From contig OY754335.1 of the NCBI GenBank assembly GCA_963573305.1, positions 16,531,501 through 16,595,500 of the forward strand: DNA of 64,000 bases, given 5' to 3'. This document shows positions 1 to 9,129 of this stretch, one piece after another. A program made the translations under genes and the position numbers. Position 1 is the stretch's first letter. Every line of letters starts with the position of its first letter. Under the pieces are notes generated by a model. That model searched no databases. It worked only from the letters and a program-made list of their open reading frames with translations, and had not been told where the DNA came from. The stretch comes from Pyrrhosoma nymphula. Its lineage: Eukaryota > Arthropoda > Insecta > Odonata > Coenagrionidae.

Positions 1-729
1 TTGGGCTTATAAAAACAAAGAGCATAGTACAAGGCATTCGTGAGAGAACAGGTGAAGCTATAATAACCTAGTGGAATCTGAGATCACATTGAGAGTGAGA
101 TTGGAAGCATTGCACAAAGTTTTGCCGCTGGATCTAAATCTGGATTCAATCTCAAGGATCGAATAAAAAATCCGTTATTGTCACAAATTAAAGTAAAAAT
201 TTGAACCAATAGAGGGATTAATGGCAAACATTACTCGTGGTACAAATCGCTATTTATTCCACGAGAACGAAAAATAAATATTCCGCCTACTGTCCAAATT
301 GCACAGTTAATAAAGTTCAAACAAACAATGAAATCTGGAATGAGTTCCTAATTCAGAATGGGATTTTCGACTTTGAATTACATTGCATTAAATTCACACA
401 AGGAAATATTGAGATGAATGTATAAAATTAACTGACAATTAAAGCAAGCATCAAATACTAATCACATATTGAATGTTGTCTCTGGTCCTTAAAATTATTT
501 TGCTTGCAGGCTGTATGAAAAGGACGGAACGATTTATGGGTTTTTGTGCTGAATGAAATAAAATAATTAGCGTATTATTTATATGCTCATTTCAAAAGCA
601 TGCAAACATATTTTTGTGAATCATTGCCCTGTCCACAATTGGCTAATTAAATAAATTTCTCAGCTTTGAAGCACTAGTATTACTCTTGCATTGCAACTAT
701 GATAACGTGTACACATTTATTTTATTTAG
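1..729. other. AT-rich non-coding DNA
   Basis: No supportable gene. A 62-codon frame at 237-425 shows no recognisable motif. A splice-acceptor-like tract ends at 508-509 (ttgcttgcag) and is followed by a short open segment that stops within 15 codons. Its phase does not join the exon-like segment at 730, so I do not treat it as an exon. Confidence 0.5.
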
Positions 730-802
730 GAAGGATTGCTGGCTTTGGATCATTATCAGAATGAATCGGCTCTACTGGTTTCCCAGATTCTCACGGATTT
801 CT
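730..802 (+). CDS. Candidate internal exon (unknown gene)
   Basis: A 73-nt segment lies between a good splice acceptor (T/A-rich tract ending tttatttag at 721-729) and a perfect donor (gtaagt at 803-808). Read in frame from its first base it gives 24 codons (starting EGLLALDHYQ, ending SQILTDF) plus one leftover base. The composition looks protein-like: mixed hydrophobic and polar, not low-complexity. The leftover base joins in frame to a second acceptor-preceded segment at 1109. I do not recognise the protein family. Segments this short arise often by chance, so this is a lead only; one alternative frame is also open. Confidence 0.3.
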
Positions 803-1108
803 GTAAGTACAACTATCAATAAACTTTAACTAGTAGTAAATAATCCTAAAACGGATATTAAACGCACTGCAAGTTACAAGAGTACTATAGTGCGTATGGC
901 GTTCTGCAGTCGCATTGACTAGCAACAGGGCCTCGTCAAGGTTCATTTAACTTAAAAATATGACTTTGAACTGCATGCAATGTGTCCCATGCAGGCAATT
1001 TATAGATGAGGTTATTTTATAAACGAAATTAATTTTTGGACGATTCGCTCGACAATCGAAGGATTCTAGTTATGCTTGTTACTTGTCTCATTGTCGTTTT
1101 TATTTTAG

Positions 1109-1191
1109 CTCATGGGTGTAAAACCAGGAAACCCCCACAGAGCTACTTGAGCGGTGACTACGGCTTACATAACGCCAGGTGGTCCAGATAA
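1109..1191 (+). CDS. Candidate 3'-terminal exon, phase-compatible with 730-802
   Basis: This follows a pyrimidine-rich acceptor (gtcgtttttattttag ending at 1108). Joined to the single leftover base of the 730-802 segment, the frame stays open for about 27 codons (containing KTRKPPQSYLSGDYG) and ends at a TAA at 1189-1191. The inferred intron would be 306 bp. No family is recognised. A different frame of the same segment is open for 13 codons, so the phase match is suggestive rather than decisive. No clear polyadenylation context was identified. Confidence 0.25.
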
Positions 1192-4100
1192 CTCGAAATG
1201 CTCCACACTCATTACCATACACGCCCCTGCGACGGCTTGCATGCTAACATGAAGATGTAGATTACGTGGGACGCCGCTGACAAGGATCTACTTATCCAAG
1301 CATATCTGGAATTGGATCATCATAGGCCCTTAAAGGGATATCACATAGACCTCGCTATTCTAATAAACACTGTCATGAAAGTTGTTTGTTCACGATTTTT
1401 AAATGAAGTATTGAGTGATGAAGTACTGAGTGATGATGTGAACGTAGGAACATAGATATGGCCTCGTGCATATTTAATAACGGTTCATTACCTGATTACT
1501 AATTTGAAATCTCATGCTAATAACATGTATTCCAAATGAGCAATCGCAACATCATTTTCAAAATGGACATTATTCAGGCTAGCAGGTAAGAGTAGAATAA
1601 TTTATCGTGGCAAATAATCTGATGTAGTGCGTAGAGTTTCGTCCATCGAATGGGATGTGAAAGGTGGAACCTTTTGCACGTTTCTTATGCCAACTCCGGG
1701 TTTCTCTTCACCCTCTACCGTTCCTAAAATAATCACTCCCAAACCAACTACACAGATGACAATTCCTCATGAGGCTAATTGCCTCATTAGTCTGTTGCCT
1801 CCTCAACGAATTGGTGAAGGCTGCAGAGACAGTAAGTAGTCAAAAGTACAATAAATTACGTACTGGAAATGCAAGGGAAACGAGTTTGTTTTCCCACTTA
1901 CCTTGTTTTAGCATCAATATGTGATGAAAAATAATCCTAAATCTGTTTATCGGATTGTTTTCGGACTCAGTGAATGCTAAAGATGACACTTCCGTTTCAG
2001 CGAACGAGGTAACTGTAAATTAGGAATCAAGGATGAGAACAAACCGAAACTCTTAAAAATCAACCTCTACGTGATCAGGCCGTGCCATTAATTCCGACAA
2101 ATGCTTTGGTCCTAAAAAGTCAACAAATCCCGCGACAATTTGCTCGCGTAAAAATTACGACGCTCGGCGTGTACCTGGTTGGAGCTGGGAGATAATTGAA
2201 TGATAAATTCCTCCCTTGCAGCCGTTGCTCCGACACGCGTAGTTATCTGGTTGTTTTGGAGCCCCCTGGGGGAAAGGAAAAATGTTTAACGCGTACAATG
2301 GGAGCGGAGACGAAGAGCGGAAGATGTTCAAGGGTTTTAGACAGGAGGATTAGGGGAAGGGTTTGACCTGTGAAATGCTTCCAGTTTCAATACGGGTTTC
2401 TTCAAACGCTCTCTCTGTCATGGAGAGAATTGTTGAGAATTTGTGAAAAATTATTATTATTTAAAATCATTCCCCACTAAAGACAGCGTTTGAACTTAAT
2501 TCCTCTATGATGATTTATTAGTGTTCTTTCTTTCTTCCTAAATTTTATTCATATGTTCACCGTGTTGTTTCTTTCGCTCTTCTGTCCGCTTACATATTGT
2601 CTTATTTGTATGCGTCGTGGTTTCAAGTGTGTGCAAAATTGTGAACAATATATATACATATTTCTTTTCTTTAAAACATACTTTAAACCATAGCTTGTAT
2701 TTAATTCGTGATTTACTTCCAAATCAAACGTTATTTTTTAATTATTAAGTCCTGGAAATCATTCTGATCTGCTCTAACTCGTTTAAAATGTATTTCTCCG
2801 TAGTAGATATATTTTAATTAATGGATTTTATAAAATTAGGAACCAACTCAGAAGTTAATTGAAACTTTGATAAGAATTTCAAAGATGTAAGGCAGAAATA
2901 TATTGGAAAAAATAAAATAGGGGTATGCAATATGAAATTAGGCGGTATTAAACTGGAATAGCAAAGCTTAATATCATCAGTACACTCTTTCGGTTGGGAA
3001 GATAAGTATTGAGGGAAGGAAATTAGCAAAGAGAGGAAGAATGAAAGAAGGCTAAAACGGATGGAAGATATTCAGGTAGGATGCAGAAAAGTTAAGGATT
3101 TGGTTCGATCTAGGAGAGAAAATCGGCCACTCGGCAGGAAGTCCTTTGGTTGAGAAAATAATATATAAGGAGAAAAACGTTCTACGACAGTTATTGAAGT
3201 TATCTCCATGAAACCTAATCGAAAAGTTTAACCCTACAATTTATAAGTATAAAGTTGTTTTAACAAACTAAGGTACCCAATTTCAAGTAGACACTTGTTA
3301 TTGAATTATGAGAAACTTACATTTAGAACGGTTTTATGCGTAGAACAGAAAAAAAGTCATGAGTGGTAAATGAAGCATAGCACATGAAAAAATACGGATT
3401 CAAAAAATAGATGTTAACAAATATTATGAATATTCGCACATAAATGTTTAATATAATTTTATTATATTTATATGTAATCTAGTATAGTTTAATAAAATTT
3501 CAACTCATAGAAAATGGGATGTTAAATGAGTAGCTGTTTTTGTGTGCGTAATAATGTCGCGATAGTCTTACATACAGAAACAAGTTAACCGCGGTTAGTT
3601 TTCGTAAGCGCAAGCGATGGAATTACGTATCCACTGAGGCATGAATTGTTAAACCATGCATAATATGACCAGGTCTTAATGTCACAAAATGAATGTAGGT
3701 ATTATTTTACAGAAAGCCGTCAACTTTTCGACTTGCCGAGCGCGTAAAATTACCGTCAACTTATCGTGCACAGAAAACCCAGCTTGTGATATTTTATCCC
3801 GAATCCGCGAAAGCCGAAAGATAACTCCCTGCCGTCGAAGAGAAACGTAGCCATAAGGTTGCATTACAGAACCCCAATTTCAGAGATTATCTCCAAAACC
3901 TGCACATGTTGGCACAGAGAAAACACTCTGCATTGGCTTGTAGCGTGCAGCAGCGTCAGACTTACTACGCCCGACCACCTCGCCGTCAGAATTATCGAGG
4001 AAATTTTCTCCTTTAACATCGCATAAATTCTTGCTCTAATTGGGGAAACCCGTTTCACCAGTCCTCTTATTCCCTACCCCATTCCATTCTCTTTCCAAGG

Positions 4101-4930
4101 ATAATATAAAACCCGAGGGAGGAAAAATGAGATTTCGCGAAATCGGAAATGCCTAATTGAATTCTCCCGCGACCCCGCATGATTGTTGGCGTCAATTAGA
4201 TGAAATCGTGGCTTTAAAACGTTCGAACGCCGAAGTGAGAAGCGTGTGTACGGATACGTTAACTTAATGGGGATTTTTCAAAAATTTCTAAATCATCCGA
4301 ATTGGACAAGGGAACCGATACTCTCGGGCTTTTTTTCCTTTCGGTGCGCGGAACATTGCGTTTTATATTCTATTTTTTAAATCCGTCATTATTCCAGTTC
4401 CCTACTTTTGATTTGCGATCTTTCGCGAGTAGGTAGGTAATTCTTATTTTTTTCATTTTTGGGATGATCCAACCAATCCAATTCGGAAATTAATTGGCGG
4501 AAAGATGATGAACGTCGAATCGAGAGAAGATGAGAAAACATATAGGCATGTATTTGAAATGGAATCCATTTCACCTCAAGGGGATTGTTTTGAAAGCATT
4601 TATGCCATTCATACCTATAATACGTTCTATTTGTGTTTTCGACTCTCATCGTAAATTCGCCCAAGATTAACAAAATAGGTATCTTTTTTGATTGAACTAA
4701 ACGACGAATCGCAATTTTAATTTAACCAAGCTATTAAAAAATCACTGTAAAAGAAGTAAGAAACCTTATCAACGTAAAAGTAATAACTGCAATTGGGAAG
4801 AAAATAATAGTAGTAAAACTACCAGGTGAAACAAATGGATGCTGGAGATTAAATATTAGAGGCTTCACTCATTTTATTCACATGTTATTTGATACAGAGG
4901 TATTCATTGATTTCCTAATTAGACAGAGAA
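1192..4930. other. AT-rich non-coding DNA
   Basis: No recognisable gene apart from the minus-strand exon-like piece at 1902-1976. Small local structures: a short direct repeat at about 1403-1436 (gatgaagta-tgagt twice) and a perfect 14-bp palindrome at 4131-4144 (gatttcgcgaaatc). The frame at 1627-1839 (+) is open for 70 codons and overlaps a donor-like gtaagt at 1831, but has no recognisable motif. The 94-codon minus frame at 4389-4673 also matches nothing I know. Confidence 0.5.
1902..1976 (-). CDS. Candidate internal exon (unknown gene)
   Basis: On the minus strand, a 75-nt segment sits between an acceptor-like tcatctttag and a strong donor (AAACAAG followed by gtaagtggg). With two incoming bases it encodes 24 open codons (starting FTESENNPINRF) and leaves one base. 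The other two frames contain stops. No family is recognised and no partner exon was found nearby. It runs opposite to the 730/1109 candidates, so both are unlikely to belong to one transcript. Confidence 0.2.
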
Positions 4931-4937
4931 CTTTAGG

Positions 4938-4952
4938 TATATATATATATAT
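4938..4952. repeat. (TA)n microsatellite
   Basis: Fifteen bases of alternating T and A, about 80 bp outside the simple-repeat tail of the LINE copy that starts at 5032. Confidence 0.9.
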
Positions 4953-5105
4953 CACTGCAGCGTTCTGCCCCCAAGTCTGCGTTATGGGGACAGTAATACA
5001 ACATGAAATATGCCCGTAGGTGACTACATTAATTCATTCATTCATTAGAGTAATCTACCAGTTAGAGGTAGGTTATGATGAAAGTCAGAGAATATCCAGC
5101 GGACT

Positions 5106-5700
5106 CTTACACGTGCCGTGCCCTATCTACCTCTAGTATTTCCTTCCTCATCTCAGCATAAGTCCTACCTTTCTTCATCCCGTCCATAAAACCTTATCTC
5201 TTTTTTCCCCTTCCCCGCTTACCCAACATCCTTCCCTCGACCACGGCCTTCAGCAAACTATCGTCCCTCATTACCCCTTCCAGCCACCTACCCTGTCTTC
5301 CTCTAATCTCACCTATAAGTTTTCTCTCCTCACCCACCATGTCAAGCACTTCCTCATTTGTCTTCCTCTCCGTCCAACGCACCTTCTCCATCCTCCTCCA
5401 CACCCACATCTCGAAAGCCTTCAGCCTACTTTCGTCTTCCTTTCTCAATGTCCATGTTTCTTCCCCATACAACTCCACACTCCATATCAAGCTCTTCATA
5501 AGCCTCTTTTTTACATCCTTACTTAAGGTCCCCGTCAGCAGCTCCCTTCTACTATTGAACGCTTCCTTCGCAGGCGCTATTCTCCTCCTAATGTCTTTGC
5601 TACTATGTCCTGTTTCTTCTAATGTACTGCCCAAAAATTCAATTGTTCTATTTGCTCCAGTTTGTGACTTCCTACTCTTATCACCAGCCTGGCTTTCATT
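5106..5700 (-). pseudogene. C-terminal region of the RTE-type LINE polyprotein
   Basis: This continues the reverse transcriptase fragment after frame changes. First comes MKARLVIRVGSHKLEQIEQ (about 5635-5700), then the 146-codon open frame 5194-5634 with LGSTLEETG-like, SLIWSVELYGEETWTLRKED and FEMWVWRRMEKV blocks. A TAA at 5194-5196 replaces the leucine codon found in the 6785-7156 copy. Beyond it the same frame continues with GFMDGMKKGRTYAEM to about 5106. Over 92 aligned residues it differs from the 6785-7156 copy at 8 positions, so the two come from the same subfamily. Confidence 0.85.
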
Positions 5701-5720
5701 TTCCTAGAGAATCTCATTAC

Positions 5721-6229
5721 TTATGATAAATCTTCATCCCGTAATTTCTTGCAATGCTTTTCATATGCATCTACCAAAGGTTGCAGTCCTTTCGGTGACC
5801 GACTGATCAACGCCTGGTCGTCCGCGAATCTAACCGACTTTATTCGCTGGCCTCCTACTTTCATTCCCACATTTAGCTCATCCCATGCCTCTTTTACCAT
5901 CTCCTCTGCATAGATGTTAAAAAGCAAAGGCGACAACGGGCATCCTTGCCGCACCCCGCGACCTATAAAATCCCACCCTGATTCACCCTCAGCTACCCTC
6001 ACCTGAGCCCTCTGCCCCACGTATAATTTTCGGATTATTCTCCTATCACGCCAATCTATTCCCGTTTTTCCCAATATTATTAGTTTCTCCCATTTAATAT
6101 GCATTAGTTTCTCCTAGTTTACTCTGTCAAACGCCTTTTCGAAATCTACAAACCAAGCGAAAACATCCTGATTATACTCTATGTTTATTTTCTATAAGTG
6201 TTCTCATTACCGCAATCGCGTCTCTGTTG
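5721..6229 (-). pseudogene. Reverse transcriptase domain fragment (RTE-type LINE)
   Basis: Read on the minus strand, this covers the middle of a non-LTR reverse transcriptase. An N-terminal piece with RDAIAVMRTLIE leads, after a frameshift, into FVDFEKAFDRV, the conserved RT block with the first catalytic aspartate. GRGVRQGCPLSPLLFNIYAE follows, then SVRFADDQALIS with the FADD catalytic pair. An in-frame TAG at 6114-6116 sits directly after DRVN, where related proteins usually have tryptophan. The open part, 5721-6104, is 127 codons. The polymerase fingers and the endonuclease upstream are missing. In active relatives this enzyme does target-primed reverse transcription; this copy cannot. Confidence 0.85.
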
Positions 6230-6768
6230 CAGTATAATGTTTATACAAAATAGTATTGGATAGTGGTTTTAGTATTGGTAAAAGTCTTTTATCAATAATG
6301 AAGAAACGTCAGAGAAAATAAATAATAGTGCAGTTGAATTCCTGCTAAGCCAAAGCGGCTTGTCAGCATGTACCTTTAGTTCAAAATGGTTTTTTTTTCT
6401 GTGTAGCATTTTGGACAATGTCAACCTATCAGCCACCCTTTCAGTGATTTTTTAAGAACAGATATGCATTTAATATCATGCATTGACATACGTGATTCGT
6501 TTAACAACCCTGGAACTACATGTACCAAAGACCTCTTGCCATGGAGGTTAAAATACTTAGGTAGAGAAAACCTATGCATTCGTCGCAGTTGCAAGTCATT
6601 ATTAATCACACGTTGCTTTATTAATTTGCTGTCAAAGAAGTTGTCACAAATTAACACATATTTATACAATTCTTTTAATGGTAACAAACATTGATTCTTA
6701 TACACTTCTCCCACATTTTTTCCTGGATCATCAAATGCGCAACCATTTTATTTTGTAAAGTAATAACA

Positions 6769-7228
6769 GAGCTTGATATGAAGTGTGGCGTTGTATGGGG
6801 CAGAAACGTGGACCTTGAGAAAGGAAGACGAAAATAGGCTGAAGGCTTTTGAGATGTGGGTGTGGAGGAGGATGGAGAAGGTGCGTTGGACGGAAAGGAA
6901 GACAAATGAGGAAGTGCTTGACATGGTGGGCGAGGAGAGGAAACTTATAGATGAGATTAGGGGAAGACAGGGTAGGTGGCTGGAAGCGGTAATAAGGGAC
7001 GATGGTTTGCTGAAGGCCGTGATAGAGGGTAGGATGTTGGGTAAGCGGGGAAGGGGAAGGAAGAGATTAGGTTTTATGGACGGGATGAAGAAAGGTAGGA
7101 CTTATGCTGAGATGAAGAAAGAAATACTAGAGGTAGACAGGGCACGGCACGTGTAAGAGTTCGTTGGATATTCTCTGACTTTCATCACAACCTGCCTCTA
7201 ACCGGTAGATTACTGAAATGAATGAATG
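6769..7228 (+). mobile_element. 5'-truncated RTE-type LINE insertion with 12-bp target-site duplication
   Basis: A 460-bp insertion is flanked by exact copies of aaagtaataaca (6757-6768 and 7229-7240). Homology to the 5032-6230 element starts exactly after the left copy, at gagcttgatatg. It ends in a (GAAT)n tail at about 7215-7230 that runs into the right copy. This is the expected product of target-primed reverse transcription with severe 5' truncation. The insertion interrupts an older minus-strand LINE and is one of the younger events visible here. Confidence 0.9.
6785..7156 (+). pseudogene. C-terminal ORF remnant of the inserted RTE-type LINE
   Basis: A 123-codon uninterrupted frame equals the last part of the RTE polyprotein. 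Blocks in order are LYGAETWTLRKED, FEMWVWRRMEKVRW, KTNEEVLDMVGEER, GRMLGKRGRGRKRLGFMDG and a terminal EVDRARHV before the stop. The polymerase itself is missing, so no enzyme is encoded. The reading frame is intact where the 5194-5634 copy is broken, which fits recent insertion. The ATG at the start is fortuitous, created by the truncation. Confidence 0.85.
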
Positions 7229-7380
7229 AAAGTAATAACAATATTCAGCATAGTGGAGTTTGTGCTATCCCAAATCATCAAACCATAACGTAATACGGCC
7301 TCAGCTAAGCCTTGATACATTAATCTTTTCAACTCATGAGGCAAAGAGCACTTTAGATTCGACATTTGATACAAAATACA

Positions 7381-8430
7381 CCTTTTAGGACGTCAAAGCA
7401 AATAATTATGTACGAAGGAAGTGGCTGGCAGAGAGGAGAGTGGAGGATTATAAAACTATGGAGGTTGATAAAAAATATTTTAAATTTTAATGAAGGTTTT
7501 ATTTAGATAAAAACTTTTTTGGCCGAGTATAATAATGCCTGGTTAACATTAAACGCAATATCTTTAATACTTCGTCTATCTTGATGTCAAGTGCGAGTTC
7601 GGGTTTACTATAATACAACAGACTAACGGTTACTGGATGTGAGCGTTACCGATTGGTGAACGCATAAACTTTGGATCCCATAGCGAGAAAAATATTCAAT
7701 CGGATATTATAAAATTTTGCCGTATTTTACGTTTGCTAAAACAATTAATTATAAGGGAATATACAAAGATATATTACCGATAAATTAAGTAGTCAGCTGA
7801 AAATATAATTAAGAGTATAGTTGCAGCTTGCTGCCAAGGCAAGAATCTAATCACAAATTTCAATAAAAGTCAATTTTTAACCAAGAAATATGGCTTAGCT
7901 GCTGATTCACCCCACAATCTCAATTATAGATTTCAACCGCGTCTTACCACGGCTATCCATCGAATAGATCGCGCAAGACTTTTTTATCGAACTCCGAAAC
8001 CACCTCTCAACCGGTAAAAAGAAGGACTCGAAAAAAGAAAAGCCGAAATAACGTTTAATTTTCCAAAAATGCCCCCGTTATTTTCTACGGTTCCATTTAT
8101 CCCGAGTGTTTCAAACGAATAAACTCACGCGCGGTCAAATGTTTTTACAGCAGAAATTTCCTCAATAGAATTAGAATAACGCGTAAAAAAGAAAGGATAG
8201 CAAGCAACAAATATGGCAGCATGGAATATATTCTTTTTTTATTCAAATACGTCGACGGGAAGCAAAACGAAAAAGAGAGAAAAATCAAGAGGACTTGCTC
8301 CCCCGTTTTATTTATTCCCATCTGTTCCATCTCATAAACAAGCTGAGATTTGCCTTCTCCCCATTTCCCCGCAACCTCAACCTCTCTCTGGCCCTACTGC
8401 TAGTCTTTCGCAGACCCATCCTCTGGGTAG
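7381..8430. other. AT-rich non-coding DNA
   Basis: I see no gene, repeat head or strong splice context here. The stretch from about 7900 to 8130 is less AT-rich and contains several CpG dinucleotides, but has no open frame of interest. Confidence 0.5.
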
Positions 8431-8439
8431 AGCAAACTA

Positions 8440-9115
8440 CAGGAGAGGAGACGGGAGTAGGGGTGACGAGGTGAATGGCAGGTGGGGGGGGGCAAGTTTA
8501 AAGAGAGAAAAAGGGAGGGTATGGTGGGGGGGACACAGGTGCTCGCTTGCTGTGTTATACGCGTGGAAGCGCGAGAGATGGAAAAATAGAAACGGCATAC
8601 ACACAGAGCGGAGTCGCCGAGGGAGGAGGAGTGGGCGACGGGGGGGGGGGGGGGAGGGGGGCGTAATTTTCACGGATACCGATGGCGGGCGAAAAAGAGT
8701 TTGGCTTACGTGGTGGGCGGGGAATATGGGGTGGTTGGGTGGAGGACGGGAGTGTATGGGTGGGGGTGGAGGCAGAAGTAGGAAGAGAGGGGCAGAATGA
8801 GAGAGAGAGAGACTAAATGCTATCCACGCATATAAAAGGTCTTGAACAATTTCACGGTGGGCGAACACGCTCATGTGCCAATGTAAACACGTCCCTTATG
8901 CAAATTCGAAAGAGTGCAGGGGGAGAGGGAGGAGGAGGAGAGTAGAACTACTCCCCCCCGCCCCTCCCCCGGGGCAAGTTACGGCCAGGCCCGCCGCGCG
9001 TCGAATCTCCTTCCAATCCTTTCCTTCCCTCCCCCATTCCAAACTCCGAGTACACACCTCTCGTTCTCCATCCCCTTCTCTTCCGCCTATTCCAACTCTA
9101 CATTCTGCAAAGCGA
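8440..9115. repeat. GC-rich, strand-asymmetric block with long G-run
   Basis: The plus strand is strongly purine-biased from about 8440 to 8820, with a 15-G run at 8640-8654 followed by a further G6. It switches to pyrimidine bias from about 8945 to 9110. A (GA)n stretch occurs near 8800-8815. CpG dinucleotides are frequent. The overlapping long frames on both strands (195 codons plus, 145 codons minus) are compositional: G-runs and C-runs give few stops, and the translations are low-complexity Gly/Arg or Pro/Ser. G-quadruplex formation is possible. Confidence 0.75.
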
Positions 9116-9129
9116 TGTGAACAATGATG

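Larger units (their letters stand above)
5032..6230 (-). mobile_element. RTE-type non-LTR retrotransposon, 5'-truncated, minus strand
   Basis: This is a minus-strand LINE fragment carrying the second half of the reverse transcriptase, the C-terminal region and the 3' UTR. It ends in a short (ATTC)n tail at 5032-5046. Such microsatellite tails, rather than poly(A), are typical of RTE-clade elements, as is the ETWTLRKED / FEMWVWRRM C-terminal signature. The 5' boundary, near 6230, truncates the polymerase. Several frameshifts and two in-frame stops make it non-functional. I found no convincing target-site duplication. A second, opposite-strand copy of its 3' end lies at 6769-7228. Confidence 0.85.
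6421..7380 (-). pseudogene. C-terminal end of a Jockey/CR1-type LINE, split by a later insertion
   Basis: On the minus strand, 7380-7241 encodes LPHELKRLMYQGLAEAVLRYG then LMIWDSTNSTMLNIVIT. Reading resumes at 6768 with LQNKMVAHLMIQEKMW. The two parts join in frame when the 6769-7228 insertion and one copy of its 12-bp duplication are removed. The H-LRYG-IWG...LQKKA-like pattern is the usual region after the thumb in Jockey/CR1-group LINEs. A frameshift follows, then the 97-codon frame 6421-6714 with RVINNDLQLRRMHRFSLPKY, also typical of LINE C termini. The upstream polymerase is absent. The clade assignment is approximate. Confidence 0.65.

Noticed and set aside
501..545. Acceptor-like site with LYEKDGTIYGFLC-type short frame
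   Set aside because: Stops after 14 codons, no usable donor in phase with the 730-802 segment.
8213..8874. Overlapping 195-codon plus and 145-codon minus frames
   Set aside because: G-run and C-run DNA gives Gly/Arg and Pro/Ser translations on opposite strands at once; no domain.
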